A program made the position numbers and the translations under genes. From assembly GCF_016464305.1 (NCBI RefSeq), contig NZ_JAEIOJ010000002.1:558001-622000 (forward strand): a stretch of 64,000 nt of DNA, read 5' to 3'. Every line of letters begins with the position of its first letter. Within the stretch, counting starts at the first letter, position 1. The DNA is from Umezawaea beigongshangensis (GTDB taxonomy: Bacteria > Actinomycetota > Actinomycetes > Mycobacteriales > Pseudonocardiaceae). The notes beneath the pieces were generated by a model. It ran no database searches and was not told where the DNA came from. It saw only the letters and a list, made by a program, of their open reading frames with translations. Positions 25,719-34,922 of the stretch are shown here, piece after piece.

Positions 25719-26345
25719 TCAGCCGAGGGCCTCGCGAACGATGTTCACGAAGAGGCGGTGCACCCGCCCGTCGCCGGTGAGCTCCGGGTGGAACGCGGTG
25801 GCGAGCACGTGCCCCTGCCGAACCGCGACGATCCTACCGGCGGCGTCCCCCGCGTCCGGGGATTCCGGGACGCGCGCCAGCACCTCGACGTCGTCGGCGG
25901 CCGACTCGACCCACGGCGCGCGGATGAACACCGCGTGCACGGGACCGTCCGGCACACCGGCCACGTCGAGGTCGGCCTCGAACGAGTCGACCTGACGGCC
26001 GAAGGCGTTGCGGCGCACCACCACGTCCAGTCCGCCGAGCTGGTGCTGGTCGGGACGGGCGTCGAGCGCCCGGTCGGCCAGCAGGATCATCCCGGCGCAC
26101 GACCCGTAGGCGGGCATGCCCTCCGCGAGCCGGGCCCGCAGCGGCTCCAGCAGGTCGAAGACGTGCAGGAGCCTGCTGATCGTCGTGGACTCCCCGCCCG
26201 GCAGGACGAGACCGTCGATCTCCGCCAGGTCCTCCGGCCTGCGCACCGGCCTCGCGACGACGTCGCACTCGGCCAGCGCGAGCAGGTGCTCGCGGACGTC
26301 GCCCTGGAGGGCGAGCACACCGACGACGGGCGCGGCAGCGGACAC
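25719..26345 (-). CDS. pdxT: pyridoxal 5'-phosphate synthase glutaminase subunit
   Basis: The 208-residue class I glutaminase supplies ammonia to PdxS for PLP synthesis. It shows [16 protein letters not shown], the [13 protein letters not shown] oxyanion region, nucleophile cysteine in [12 protein letters not shown], and C-terminal histidine and glutamate in [10 protein letters not shown]. The GTG at 26345 has GGAGG ten bases upstream. Its partner pdxS is about 10.5 kb away on the same strand, an unusual separation. The pair forms a 12+12 cytoplasmic complex. Confidence 0.97.
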   Translation of the reverse strand: MSAAAPVVGVLALQGDVREHLLALAECDVVARPVRRPEDLAEIDGLVLPGGESTTISRLLHVFDLLEPLRARLAEGMPAYGSCAGMILLADRALDARPDQHQLGGLDVVVRRNAFGRQVDSFEADLDVAGVPDGPVHAVFIRAPWVESAADDVEVLARVPESPDAGDAAGRIVAVRQGHVLATAFHPELTGDGRVHRLFVNIVREALG

Positions 26346-26422
26346 GACTTCGTCACCTCCGGTAACGGGACTGCGTCCAGCCTATGTCTCGGCGGGGTGC
26401 GCGGACGGACCGGGTGCCGAGG

Positions 26423-27856
26423 TCAGCCCGTCCGCACGTCCTGCGGCCGCCGCGCCCGCACCACGCGCCAGCCGATCGCGAGGACCACGGCGAGCACCGG
26501 GATCGACCAGAACGCGATCCTCTCGGCCGGTCCGGCGAAGGCCATGAGCACGACGACGAGGACGAGGAACCCGAGCGTCGCCCACCCCGTGTACGGGGCG
26601 CCGGGCATCCGGTAGGCGGGACGGACGAGTTCGCCGCGCAGCGCGGCCTGCCGCAACCGCATCTGGCACACGATCAGGGTCGCCCAGGTCGCCACCACGC
26701 CCAGCGACGCGACCGCGATGGCGATGTCGAACGCCTCCTTCGGCACGAGGTAGTTGAGCACCACGCCCGCGAGGTAGGCGGCGGACGTGAAGAGGATGCC
26801 GCCGTGGGGCACGTGCCGGGCGCTCATCCGGCCGGTGAACGCGGGGGCCTCGCCCTTGTCGGCGAGTGCGCGCAGGATGCGGCCGGTGGAGTAGAGCCCC
26901 GAGTTGCAGGACGACAGCGCGGCGGTGAGGACGACGGCGTTCATGACGTCGCCGACGCCGCCGATCCCGAGCGCGGAGAACACGGTGACGAACGGGCTCT
27001 CGCCGCCGGTGTAGACGTTCCACGGCAGGAGCATCGTCAGCAGCAGCACGGAACCGACGTAGAACACGGCGATGCGGTACACGACGCCGTTGATGGCGCG
27101 CGGCAGCACCTCGCGGGGGTTCTGCGTCTCCCCCGCCGCGATGCCGACGACCTCGATGGCGGAGTAGGCGAAGACCACCGCCTGCAACGTCATGAGCGCG
27201 ACGCCGATTCCGGCGGGAAAGAATCCGCCGTGCTCGGTGATGTTGTGCACACCGGCCTCGTGGCCGCCGATGTTCGCACTCGTCAGCACGAGTCCGATTC
27301 CGGTGACGAGGAAGACGACGATGGCCGTCACCTTCACGACGGAGAACCAGAACTCCAGTTCACCGAACAGCTTCACCGACAGCAGGTTGACACCGACCAG
27401 GAATGCGAGGGCGACCAGGGCGGACACCCACTGCGGAAGATCGGGGAACCAGCGGTGCACGTAGATCGCGACGGCGGTGATCTCGGCGATCCCGGTCATC
27501 GCCCAGTTCACCCAGTACATCCAGCCGGAGGTGAAACCGGCCCACGGGCCGATGAACTCCCGCGCGTACTCGACGAAGCTGCCCGCCGTGGGGCGGTGCA
27601 GGACCAACTCGCCCAGCGCTCTCATCACGAAGAACGCCGCGACACCGCAGATCGCGTAGGCGAACACGAGCGAGGGTCCCGCCTGGGCGAGCTTGCCGCC
27701 CGCCCCGAGGAACAGCCCGACCCCGATGGCCCCGCCGATCGCGATCATCTGCACCTGACGCCTGCTCAGCGCCTTGGTGTAACCGTCGGAATCCGGTGGT
27801 GGCGAATCCGTTCCTGGTGAACGTGCGTCGTCGCGCTGTTCGTGCGCCGATTCCAC
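26423..27856 (-). CDS. amino acid permease, APC superfamily
   Basis: GTG at 27856, nine bases after GGAAGGA, gives 477 residues (TTG at 27862 is an alternative). Twelve helices follow a polar N terminus. The amino acid transporter signature is clear: LSRRQVQMIAIGGAIGVGLFLGAG in helix 1 and MRALGELVLHRPTAGSFVEYARE after helix 2. It is similar to the AnsP/CycA/GabP group, proton-coupled uptake of small amino acids. It lies 61 bases downstream of the gamma-lyase gene, suggesting the two are one operon for uptake and breakdown of a sulfur or related amino acid under the divergent Lrp regulator. Confidence 0.92.
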   Translation of the reverse strand: MESAHEQRDDARSPGTDSPPPDSDGYTKALSRRQVQMIAIGGAIGVGLFLGAGGKLAQAGPSLVFAYAICGVAAFFVMRALGELVLHRPTAGSFVEYAREFIGPWAGFTSGWMYWVNWAMTGIAEITAVAIYVHRWFPDLPQWVSALVALAFLVGVNLLSVKLFGELEFWFSVVKVTAIVVFLVTGIGLVLTSANIGGHEAGVHNITEHGGFFPAGIGVALMTLQAVVFAYSAIEVVGIAAGETQNPREVLPRAINGVVYRIAVFYVGSVLLLTMLLPWNVYTGGESPFVTVFSALGIGGVGDVMNAVVLTAALSSCNSGLYSTGRILRALADKGEAPAFTGRMSARHVPHGGILFTSAAYLAGVVLNYLVPKEAFDIAIAVASLGVVATWATLIVCQMRLRQAALRGELVRPAYRMPGAPYTGWATLGFLVLVVVLMAFAGPAERIAFWSIPVLAVVLAIGWRVVRARRPQDVRTG

Positions 27857-27917
27857 GTGCAATCGTCCTTCCGAAGCCGAGAACGGCGTCGGAACCTCCC
27901 GCGCCCCGACGCCCGGT

Positions 27918-29177
27918 CTAGAACGCGGTGACGTTGTTCACCCCGTCCGGTTTCGCACCGTAACCAGAGTCGGGCACCATCGCCGAATCACCTGGGAAAG
28001 ATTTGAGGTGAACGCGGCGCGGCGAAAGCGATCTGTCCAGGTCGTCCCAGACGTCCTCCACGTCCTCCAGGCCCACCGACAGCCTCAGCAGGGACCGCGG
28101 CACGCCCGACTCCTCGCGGTCCGCGGCGTCCACGAGGCGGTGCGTGAGGGCGGCCGGGTGCTCGATCAGCGTGTCGACCGAGCCGAGGCTGACGGCCGGG
28201 GTGACCAGTCGCAGGCGCGCGACGACGGCGGCCGGGTCCTCGCGGGTGGTGAAGGCGAGCACCGCGCCCGGTCCGCGCAGCTGCCGCCCCAGCACGCCGA
28301 GCGGGTCGCCTCCCGGCAGGCTCGGGTGCCGCACCGCGCCGACTCCCGGATGACCGTCGAGCCGGCGGGCCAGCTCGACCGCCCCACGCTGCGCGGCCTC
28401 GACGCGCAGCGGCAGCGTGGCCAGACCGCGGTGCAGGAGGTAGCCGCCCAGGGGGTGCAGGACCGCCCCGGTGACGATCCTGACCTGCCGCAGCCCCTCG
28501 GCCCGCTCCTGCGAGCAGGCCACGACGCCGCCGAGGACGTCGCCGTGCCCGCCGAGGTACTTGGTGGCGGAGTGCAGCACGTAGGCGGCGCCGTGCGCGG
28601 CGGGGTTCTGGAGCACGGGCGTGGCGAAGGTGTTGTCGACCAGCACCGGCACGTCGCCCGCGCGGGCCACGACGTCGGCGATGTCGGCCAGGTCCAGGTT
28701 GGGGTTCGCCGGGGTCTCCAGGACGACGAGGCCCGTGTCGGCGCGGATCGCGGTGTCCACCCGGTCCGCGGCGGCGTACGTGGTCCGCACGCCGAGCAGC
28801 CCGGAGGCCAGCAGGTGGTCGGTGCCGCCGTAGAGCGGGCGGACCGCCACGACGTGCGGCCGGTCGCGCAGCAGGCACGCCGCCTGCACGACGGCGGTGA
28901 CCGCGGCCATGCCGCTGCCGAACGCCACGGCGCGCTCGGTGCCCTCCAGGTCGGCGAGCGCCTGTTCGAAGCGGGCCACCGTCGGGTTGTGCAGCCGGGC
29001 GTACACCGGCGACGCCGCGGTGTGCGCGCCCCCGGCCCACGCCTGCAGCGCCTCGCCGCCCGCGACCTGGTCGGGCACGGGGTAGGTCGTGGACAGGTCG
29101 ACGGGCGGCACGTGCACGCCCAGTCCGGCCAGGTCCTCGCGTCCGCCGTGCACGGCACGGGTGCGCATCCCGGTCAT
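27918..29177 (-). CDS. Cys/Met metabolism PLP-dependent gamma-lyase family enzyme
   Basis: The protein has 419 residues from ATG 29177 (GGAGG five bases upstream). It is a type I fold enzyme of the cystathionine/methionine gamma-lyase family: STTYPVPD, YARLHNPTVARFEQALADLEG, FGSGMAAV, LETPANPNLDLADI, VDNTFATPVLQNP, and the PLP-lysine motif HSATKYLGGHGDVLGG. The cysteine typical of Pseudomonas methionine gamma-lyase (LYGC) is glycine here (PLYGGTDHLL), so methionine specificity is uncertain. A tail of ~35 residues extends beyond the usual end. It faces an Lrp-type gene, as mdeA faces mdeR in Pseudomonas. Confidence 0.88.
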   Translation of the reverse strand: MTGMRTRAVHGGREDLAGLGVHVPPVDLSTTYPVPDQVAGGEALQAWAGGAHTAASPVYARLHNPTVARFEQALADLEGTERAVAFGSGMAAVTAVVQAACLLRDRPHVVAVRPLYGGTDHLLASGLLGVRTTYAAADRVDTAIRADTGLVVLETPANPNLDLADIADVVARAGDVPVLVDNTFATPVLQNPAAHGAAYVLHSATKYLGGHGDVLGGVVACSQERAEGLRQVRIVTGAVLHPLGGYLLHRGLATLPLRVEAAQRGAVELARRLDGHPGVGAVRHPSLPGGDPLGVLGRQLRGPGAVLAFTTREDPAAVVARLRLVTPAVSLGSVDTLIEHPAALTHRLVDAADREESGVPRSLLRLSVGLEDVEDVWDDLDRSLSPRRVHLKSFPGDSAMVPDSGYGAKPDGVNNVTAF

Positions 29178-29298
29178 GAACACCTCCACTGGTCCGCCGA
29201 CACCGCAGGATCGTTCGTGCCGTGCGCCGAATCGTGGACTTCTCTCCGGTCGCGTGGGCACAATCCCGCAGATCCTTCGACAGAGGTGGGTGATCCGA

Positions 29299-29760
29299 GT
29301 GCTGGATTCGGTGGACGCGGCCATCGTGCGGGAGTTGCAGAAGGACGCGCGGCTGCCCAACAAGGACCTAGCGGCGACCGTGAACGTGGCGGCCTCGACC
29401 TGCGTCGTGCGCCACCGGGCGCTGCGGGAGCGCGGCGTGATCACCGGCTACCACGCGGAGGTGGACCTGGCCGCCGTCGGGCGCCCGGTGCAGGCGGTGA
29501 TCGCGGTGCGCGTCCGGCCGCACACGCGGGCGGTCGTGGCCCTGTTCACGCGGTACGTGCTGTCGCTGCCGGAGACGCTGTCCCTGTCGCACGTGGCGGG
29601 GCCGGAGGACTTCCTGGTGCACGTGGCCGTGGCGGACACCGCGCACCTGCAACGGCTGGTGCTGGACAGCTTCACGACGCGGCACGAGGTGGCGGAACTG
29701 CACACGAACCTGCTGTTCAGCCACGTCCGCAAGCACACGGTCCCGGCCGCGGCGCAGTAA
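29299..29760 (+). CDS. Lrp/AsnC family transcriptional regulator
   Basis: The 153-residue protein starts at GTG 29299 with GGTGG nine bases upstream (GTG 29290 is possible). An N-terminal helix-turn-helix (VDAAIVRELQKDARLPNKDLAA, STCVVRHRALRERGVI) is followed by a RAM ligand-binding domain (VGRPVQAVIAVRVRP, VAGPEDFLVHVAV). It probably controls the divergent gamma-lyase/permease genes in response to their substrate amino acid, using the 121-base shared intergenic region. Confidence 0.92.
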   Translation: MLDSVDAAIVRELQKDARLPNKDLAATVNVAASTCVVRHRALRERGVITGYHAEVDLAAVGRPVQAVIAVRVRPHTRAVVALFTRYVLSLPETLSLSHVAGPEDFLVHVAVADTAHLQRLVLDSFTTRHEVAELHTNLLFSHVRKHTVPAAAQ

Positions 29761-29779
29761 TATGTTACCCACTGGTAGC
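29758..29779. promoter_or_regulatory. promoter and TetR-type operator candidate for the acyl-CoA oxidase gene
   Basis: TAATAT (29758-29763), overlapping the Lrp stop, could be a -10 box. It is followed directly by GTTACC-CACT-GGTAGC (29764-29779), an inverted repeat with one mismatch. Such TACC/GGTA dyads are typical of TetR regulators of fatty acid breakdown. The ATG follows about 60 bases later. Confidence 0.45.
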
Positions 29780-29841
29780 CCCCGGTGAAACGCCGCGATC
29801 GTCACGTGGCGGCGAGGGCTGTCGCGAGGGAGGCTCAGGAC

Positions 29842-31749
29842 ATGACGACCACTCCGGACCGGGCGGTTCCGGACCGCGCGGCGCTGCGCGACCTGCTCGA
29901 CGGCAGGTGGGGCGAACTGCGCCGCGCGAGCCGCGAACTGCTCGGCGAACTGACCCCGCCGCCGGTGCACGAGCTGAGCCGCGACGAGCACCGCGCGCTG
30001 GTGTTCGAGCAGATGCAGGTCCTCACCAAGGGCGGCCACCCGCTGCACGGGTTCCCGAGCGAGTACGGGGGCCACGACGACGTCGGCGGCTCCGTCGTGT
30101 CGTTCGAGGTCCTGGGCTACGGCGACCTGTCGCTGATGGTCAAGGCCGGAGTGCAGTGGGGTCTGTTCGGCGGGGCCGTGCAGGCGCTGGGCACGCGGGT
30201 CCACCACGAGAGGTACCTGCCCGCGATCATGAGCCTGGAGCTGCCCGGCTGCTTCGCGATGACGGAGACGGGCCACGGTTCCGACGTGCAGCGACTGCGC
30301 ACCACGGCGACCTACGACCCGGACTCCCGCGAGTTCGTCGTGCACACGCCGGACGCCTCCGCGCGCAAGGACTACATCGGCAACGCCGCGCGCGACGGCC
30401 GTGCCGCCGTCGTGTTCGCCCAGCTGATCACCGGTGACGAGAACCACGGCGTGCACGCGCTGGTCGTGCCGATCCGCGACGACGGGGGCGACGCCCTGCC
30501 CGGCGTGACGATCTCCGACTGCGGCCACAAGGCCGGCCTCAACGGCGTGGACAACGGGCGGCTGTCCTTCGACCACGTGCGGGTGCCGCGCGAGGCGCTG
30601 CTCAACCGGTACGGCGACGTCGCCGAGGACGGGACGTACAGCAGCCCGGTCGAGGGCGCCGGACGCCGGTTCTTCACGATGCTGGGCACCCTCGTGCGCG
30701 GCCGGATCAGCGTCGCGGGCGGTGCGGGCAGCGCCACCAAGAAGGCGCTGGCGCTGGCGGTCCGCTACGGCGAACAGCGTCGCCAGTTCACCCGGCCCGG
30801 CTCGGACGACGACGTCGTGGTGCTGGACTACCTGGCGCACCAGCGCCGCCTGCTGCCCGCGCTCGCCACCAGCTACGCGCTGCACTTCGCGCAGGAGGAG
30901 CTGGTGTCGGCGCTGCACGACGCGCAGCGCGACGGCGAGGTCGACGACCGCCGCCAGCGAGAGCTGGAGTCGCGCGCGGCGGGCCTCAAGGCCGTGTCGA
31001 CCTGGCACGCCACGCGCACCATCCAGACGTGCCGGGAGGCGTGCGGCGGCGCGGGCTACCTGGCGGAGAACCTGCTGCCGCAGCTCAAGGCGGACACGGA
31101 CGTGTTCACCACGTTCGAGGGCGACAACACCGTCCTGCTCCAGCTCGTCGCGAAGGGCCTGCTGACCAGCTACCGCGACCACGTGGGCGACCTGGACACC
31201 TTCGGCCTGGTGCGTTTCGTGGCCGAGAGCGTGGTCAGCGCGGTGGTCGAGCACACCACCGCCCGGTCGATCATCGGTCAGCTGATCAGGGACGCCGGTG
31301 ACGGTCCGCTGGAGCGCGGCTGGCAGCTCAAGCAGTTCGAGGAGCGCGAGACGCACGCCCTGGAGGGACTGGGCAAGCGGCTGCGCAGGGGCGCCTCGGG
31401 CCGCCGGGACGCGTTCGCGGCGTTCAACGCCGCGCAGGACCACGTGCTGTTCGCGGCCCGCGCGCACGTGGACCGCGTGGTGCTGGAGGCGTTCGTCGCG
31501 GCGATCGACCGCTGCGAGGACCCGGCCACCGCGGCACTGCTGAACGGGGTGTGCGACCTGTACGCGCTGGCGAACCTCGAGGCGGACCGGGCGTGGTTCC
31601 TGGAGCACGGCCGGATCACCCCGGCGCGGTCGAAGGCGATCACCCAGCACGTGAACCAGCTGTGCCGCGAGCTGCGCCCGCACGCCCGGCTCCTGGTGGA
31701 CGCCTTCGACGTCCCCGAGAGGTGGCTGGCGGCGCCCATCACCGCGTGA
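29842..31749 (+). CDS. acyl-CoA oxidase family protein
   Basis: ATG at 29842 gives 635 residues, the length of acyl-CoA oxidases rather than the ~390 of dehydrogenases. The flavin domains show CFAMTETGHGSDVQRLRTTATYD, KDYIGNAARDGRAAVVFAQL and CGHKAGLNGVDNGRLSFDHVRVPR. The catalytic glutamate lies in DVFTTFEGDNTVLLQLVAKGLL. The ACOX C-terminal domain follows to the end (LDAFDVPERWL). It oxidises acyl-CoA to enoyl-CoA, passing electrons to oxygen. No other beta-oxidation gene is adjacent. Confidence 0.94.
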   Translation: MTTTPDRAVPDRAALRDLLDGRWGELRRASRELLGELTPPPVHELSRDEHRALVFEQMQVLTKGGHPLHGFPSEYGGHDDVGGSVVSFEVLGYGDLSLMVKAGVQWGLFGGAVQALGTRVHHERYLPAIMSLELPGCFAMTETGHGSDVQRLRTTATYDPDSREFVVHTPDASARKDYIGNAARDGRAAVVFAQLITGDENHGVHALVVPIRDDGGDALPGVTISDCGHKAGLNGVDNGRLSFDHVRVPREALLNRYGDVAEDGTYSSPVEGAGRRFFTMLGTLVRGRISVAGGAGSATKKALALAVRYGEQRRQFTRPGSDDDVVVLDYLAHQRRLLPALATSYALHFAQEELVSALHDAQRDGEVDDRRQRELESRAAGLKAVSTWHATRTIQTCREACGGAGYLAENLLPQLKADTDVFTTFEGDNTVLLQLVAKGLLTSYRDHVGDLDTFGLVRFVAESVVSAVVEHTTARSIIGQLIRDAGDGPLERGWQLKQFEERETHALEGLGKRLRRGASGRRDAFAAFNAAQDHVLFAARAHVDRVVLEAFVAAIDRCEDPATAALLNGVCDLYALANLEADRAWFLEHGRITPARSKAITQHVNQLCRELRPHARLLVDAFDVPERWLAAPITA

Positions 31750-31773
31750 GGGCCGCGCACGCGCGACGCGGAA

Positions 31774-31806
31774 CGGACCCGCCGACACCCCCGCCCGGCG
31801 GGTCCG
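31774..31806. terminator. bidirectional hairpin
   Basis: Perfect 10-bp arms, CGGACCCGCC (31774-31783) and GGCGGGTCCG (31797-31806), with a 13-base C-rich loop, between the convergent oxidase and GH31 genes. Confidence 0.88.
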
Positions 31807-31818
31807 TCCCCCTCCCGC

Positions 31819-34551
31819 TCAGGGACGGAAGCCGACGACCACCCGCTGGTCGGCCCGCGCGCTCGCCGTCGCGGTGAGCGTGCGGGTGCCCGCGTCGTAG
31901 GACCACTCCGAGACCTCGCGGCCGTCGACGGTGACCGCCGACGGCTCGTCGACGTCGCGGAACCTCACGGTCCACGTCCGGCCGTCCACCGCCCCGGGGA
32001 ACGTGCCGGCCCTGGCGTCCACGGTCAGCGCGTGCTCGCCGTCGTCGTAGCTGATCGGCGTGCGCGCGAAGGCGTCGTCGCGGTAGCCGTGCCCGTCGCC
32101 CTCGTCCTCGTACAGGTCGTAGGAGCCCGGAGCGCCGGTGGCCACGTCCAGGGTGATCCGGTCCAGCGGGCGCTGGGTCGCGTGCTCGACCCGGTCGGTG
32201 CGGGTGGGCAGGATTCCGCCCGCGCGCAGGAACACCGGCATGGTGGACAGGTCCGTGGTGACCGTCGTGACGGCCGGACCGGTGAGGGTCTCGCCGGTGA
32301 ACCAGTTCGTCCACTCCCCCGGCGGGATCCACGTCCGCGTGGGCACGTTCTCCGTGCCCGGCGTGGTGACCGGCGCGACGAGCACGTCGTCGCCGTAGAG
32401 GTACTGCTGGTCGAACTCGTGGGCCTCGGGGTGCTCCGGGTAGTTCAGGTAGAGGCCGCGGTTCATCGGCAGGCCGGTGTCGTGGGCCTCCCGGCCCAGG
32501 GTGTAGGTGTGCGGCAGCAGCGCCTCGCGCAGCCGCAGGAACGACGCCGCCGAGGAGCGCGCGGGCTCCGGGTACTCCCACGGCAGCCTGGCGCCGTGGT
32601 TGGAGTGCAGCCGCATGATCGGCTGGAACGTGCCGAGCTGCACCCAGCGGGCGTACAGGTCGGGCGGCAGCACGTTCTCGGGGCTGCCGGAGAAGTTGTG
32701 CGCGCCGATGTCGTGGGACTCGTAGGCCATTCCGACGTTGCCGCGGCGGATCGTGTAGTACGAGGCGTAGCCGAGCATCTCCCAGCTCGACCTGGTGTCC
32801 ATCGAGGTGTCGACGGTGTAACGGTGCTCGGCCCACGGTCCGGCCGGGTAGAGCCGGTTGTCCCCGTAGCCGGTGAAGCCGCTGCCGCTGCGGTTCCAGG
32901 AGAACCCGCGCTGCCCCCGCTCGTCGGCCCGGCGGGCGTAGGCGGCGTTGAAGAGGCTGTCCGGCGACACGCCCTCCGGCCGGTAGCGCGTGCCGTCGCA
33001 GCACGAGTCCAGCCACCACAGCACGGGGTGGCCGAGCTGCTCGAACTGGTCGTGCAACGCGAAGTAGGCGTCGCGCTGAGCTGGCTCGCTCATGTCGAAC
33101 ACGCGGCAGTCGAAGCCCTCGCCCAGCCCGCAGACACCGGGTTCCAGCTCCCGGCCGACGCGGCGCACGACCTCGGGGTAGCGCGGGTCGCCCGCGTCGA
33201 TGCTCGGGTGGACGTTGAGCGACACGCGCAACCCCTGCTGGTCGGCCCAGTCGAGGAAGCCCCGCGGATCGGGGAACAGCTGGGCGTCCCAGTCCCAGCC
33301 GTTCCAGTCGTTGCCCGCCTTGAAGTCGGTGTCCACCACGAGGACGTCGAGCGGGACCTGCTCCGCGCGGAAGCGGGGCAGCAGCTCCCCGCGGTACTGG
33401 GCGTCGGTCATCACCCCGTAGCGGGAGTACCAGGTGCCGAAGGCCCACTGCGGCAGCATCACCGGCGGACCGGTCAGCGCCTTCAGGTCGGCCAGGCCCT
33501 GCCGGAGGTCGTGGCCGTAGCCGAAGAAGTAGCCGTCCTGGTAGGGCTTGTCGCGAGCGGGGCGCGGGGTGGTGCTCCCGTCGTCGCCCGCGACGGCGGT
33601 CTCGGTGTCGTTGAGCAGGTACCAGCCGTCGCGGCTGAGCAGGCCCTCGTAGGTCATCGTCCGCGCCGGGTCGTGGTCGCCCACCTCGTCCAGGCTGCGC
33701 CGCCACGCGCCGAGGTTGGCTGCGGCGTGCTCGGCGTCGGCGCGGGCGCTTTCCGGGTACGGGTCGCGCGGCGGTGTGACGGCGACGGCGTCGGCCTCGA
33801 CGTCGCAGCCGACCTCCGTCTCGCAGCGCAGCGACATCGGCGTGTCCCCGGCGGGCAGCCTCAGCGTCGTGGACGCGGTCGACCACGAGCCGGACTCACC
33901 GGTCGACGGCAGCGTGATCCGCTGGTCCGCGCCGCCGCCGGACACGACGAGCGTCTGCTCTCCGCGGCTGGAGTACCGCAGGTGCACGCGGTACTCCCCG
34001 GCGGCGGGAACGTCGCGCTGCGTCCAGTCCACCCGCGAGCCGCGGGCGAAGAGACCCGCGAAGCCGCGTCCGGTGTGGTTCGGCTCGTCGGCGAGGCCGA
34101 CGGCGCCGTCGCCGAGCCGCGCGGTCTCCAGCTGGCACGCCGTCGACCGGTAGCAGGAACCGGCGAGGTGCCAGACCGGGCGGGCGGTCACGCGCCGCGG
34201 ACCGGTCTTCAGCTCGACGCTGAGGTTCTCCGAGGTGAACGGCCCCGAACCCTGCCGGTAGCGCAGGGTCAGCCGGTCGGTGCGGACGACCCGCACCCCG
34301 CCCTCCTCGACCGCGGTGCTGAACGACGTGTCGGGCAGGTCGCGCTCGATCGCGTTGAACGTGGGCCGGTCCTCGAAGACCCCGTCCTCGGCGTACTCCA
34401 CGCGGATCAGCGTGGGGCTGAGGACCTGGAAGCGCGCCCTGCCGTCGGACACCGCCTCGTCGGTGTCCTGGCCGCGCGCGACGACGACCACGACCAGACC
34501 GGTCACGAGGACCAGGACAGCGAGCAGTACGACGAGCCGTCGTCTCGACAT
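31819..34551 (-). CDS. glycoside hydrolase family 31 protein with a CBM-like insert
   Basis: The 910-residue protein begins MSRRRLVVLLAVLVLVTGLVVVVVA, a signal anchor or signal peptide, so it acts outside the membrane. After an N-terminal beta domain, residues ~125-260 resemble a CBM6/35-type carbohydrate module (VHLRYSSRGEQTLVV, then LRLPAGDTPMSL). The GH31 barrel has FGTWYSRYG and VLVVDTDFKAGNDWNGWDW. The likely nucleophile aspartate is 515 (LWWLDSCCDG) and the likely acid/base aspartate 585 (SMDTRSSWEMLG). A beta-sandwich and a DUF5110-like region finish the protein. Specificity (alpha-glucosidase, xylosidase or transglycosylase) cannot be told. Confidence 0.88.
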   Translation of the reverse strand: MSRRRLVVLLAVLVLVTGLVVVVVARGQDTDEAVSDGRARFQVLSPTLIRVEYAEDGVFEDRPTFNAIERDLPDTSFSTAVEEGGVRVVRTDRLTLRYRQGSGPFTSENLSVELKTGPRRVTARPVWHLAGSCYRSTACQLETARLGDGAVGLADEPNHTGRGFAGLFARGSRVDWTQRDVPAAGEYRVHLRYSSRGEQTLVVSGGGADQRITLPSTGESGSWSTASTTLRLPAGDTPMSLRCETEVGCDVEADAVAVTPPRDPYPESARADAEHAAANLGAWRRSLDEVGDHDPARTMTYEGLLSRDGWYLLNDTETAVAGDDGSTTPRPARDKPYQDGYFFGYGHDLRQGLADLKALTGPPVMLPQWAFGTWYSRYGVMTDAQYRGELLPRFRAEQVPLDVLVVDTDFKAGNDWNGWDWDAQLFPDPRGFLDWADQQGLRVSLNVHPSIDAGDPRYPEVVRRVGRELEPGVCGLGEGFDCRVFDMSEPAQRDAYFALHDQFEQLGHPVLWWLDSCCDGTRYRPEGVSPDSLFNAAYARRADERGQRGFSWNRSGSGFTGYGDNRLYPAGPWAEHRYTVDTSMDTRSSWEMLGYASYYTIRRGNVGMAYESHDIGAHNFSGSPENVLPPDLYARWVQLGTFQPIMRLHSNHGARLPWEYPEPARSSAASFLRLREALLPHTYTLGREAHDTGLPMNRGLYLNYPEHPEAHEFDQQYLYGDDVLVAPVTTPGTENVPTRTWIPPGEWTNWFTGETLTGPAVTTVTTDLSTMPVFLRAGGILPTRTDRVEHATQRPLDRITLDVATGAPGSYDLYEDEGDGHGYRDDAFARTPISYDDGEHALTVDARAGTFPGAVDGRTWTVRFRDVDEPSAVTVDGREVSEWSYDAGTRTLTATASARADQRVVVGFRP

Positions 34552-34613
34552 GGGAACACCACTTCCGCCGGCGCCCCCTGCACCACCCAGCGTACCCAAA
34601 AGATAACGCCCTG

Positions 34614-34922
34614 TCACCTGACGCCGATCGAGCGAAGACCGGCCGTCGTCGCGGCCGCGAGAACGACCACGACCACGAAAGGCCACCTGCGCCACGCGGC
34701 GAGCCCGCCGACCGTCACCCCGGCGGGAAGCGCCCAGCCCGCGAAGCCGCGACCGTCCGTCAGCGACGACGTGGCCACGAGGGCGACCAGCAGCACGGTG
34801 GCCGCGGTGGTCATCAGGTCGCGGACCCGGTCGGGCAACCGGACCCGGTCGCGCAGCAGCGGTCCGGCCAGCCGGAACGCGTAGGTGCCGACGGCGAGGA
34901 CGAGCACGGCCGCGAGGGTCAC
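34614..34922 (-). CDS. azlD: branched-chain amino acid export protein, AzlD family
   Basis: This 102-residue protein with four hydrophobic helices fits AzlD: AVLVLAVGTYAFRLAGPLL at the start and the PDRVRDLMTTAATVLLVALVA region. It is the small subunit of the AzlCD exporter for branched-chain or azaleucine-like amino acids. GTG at 34922 overlaps the azlC stop (GTGA), and AGGAGG lies within the end of azlC. Confidence 0.88.
   Translation of the reverse strand: MTLAAVLVLAVGTYAFRLAGPLLRDRVRLPDRVRDLMTTAATVLLVALVATSSLTDGRGFAGWALPAGVTVGGLAAWRRWPFVVVVVLAAATTAGLRSIGVR

Noticed and set aside
27988-30437. Very long antisense open frames over the gamma-lyase and acyl-CoA oxidase genes (also over acnA, GH31 and thrS).
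   Set aside because: Long non-coding frames are expected opposite genes with extreme third-position GC; compositions are Arg/Gly/His-rich and lack domain features.
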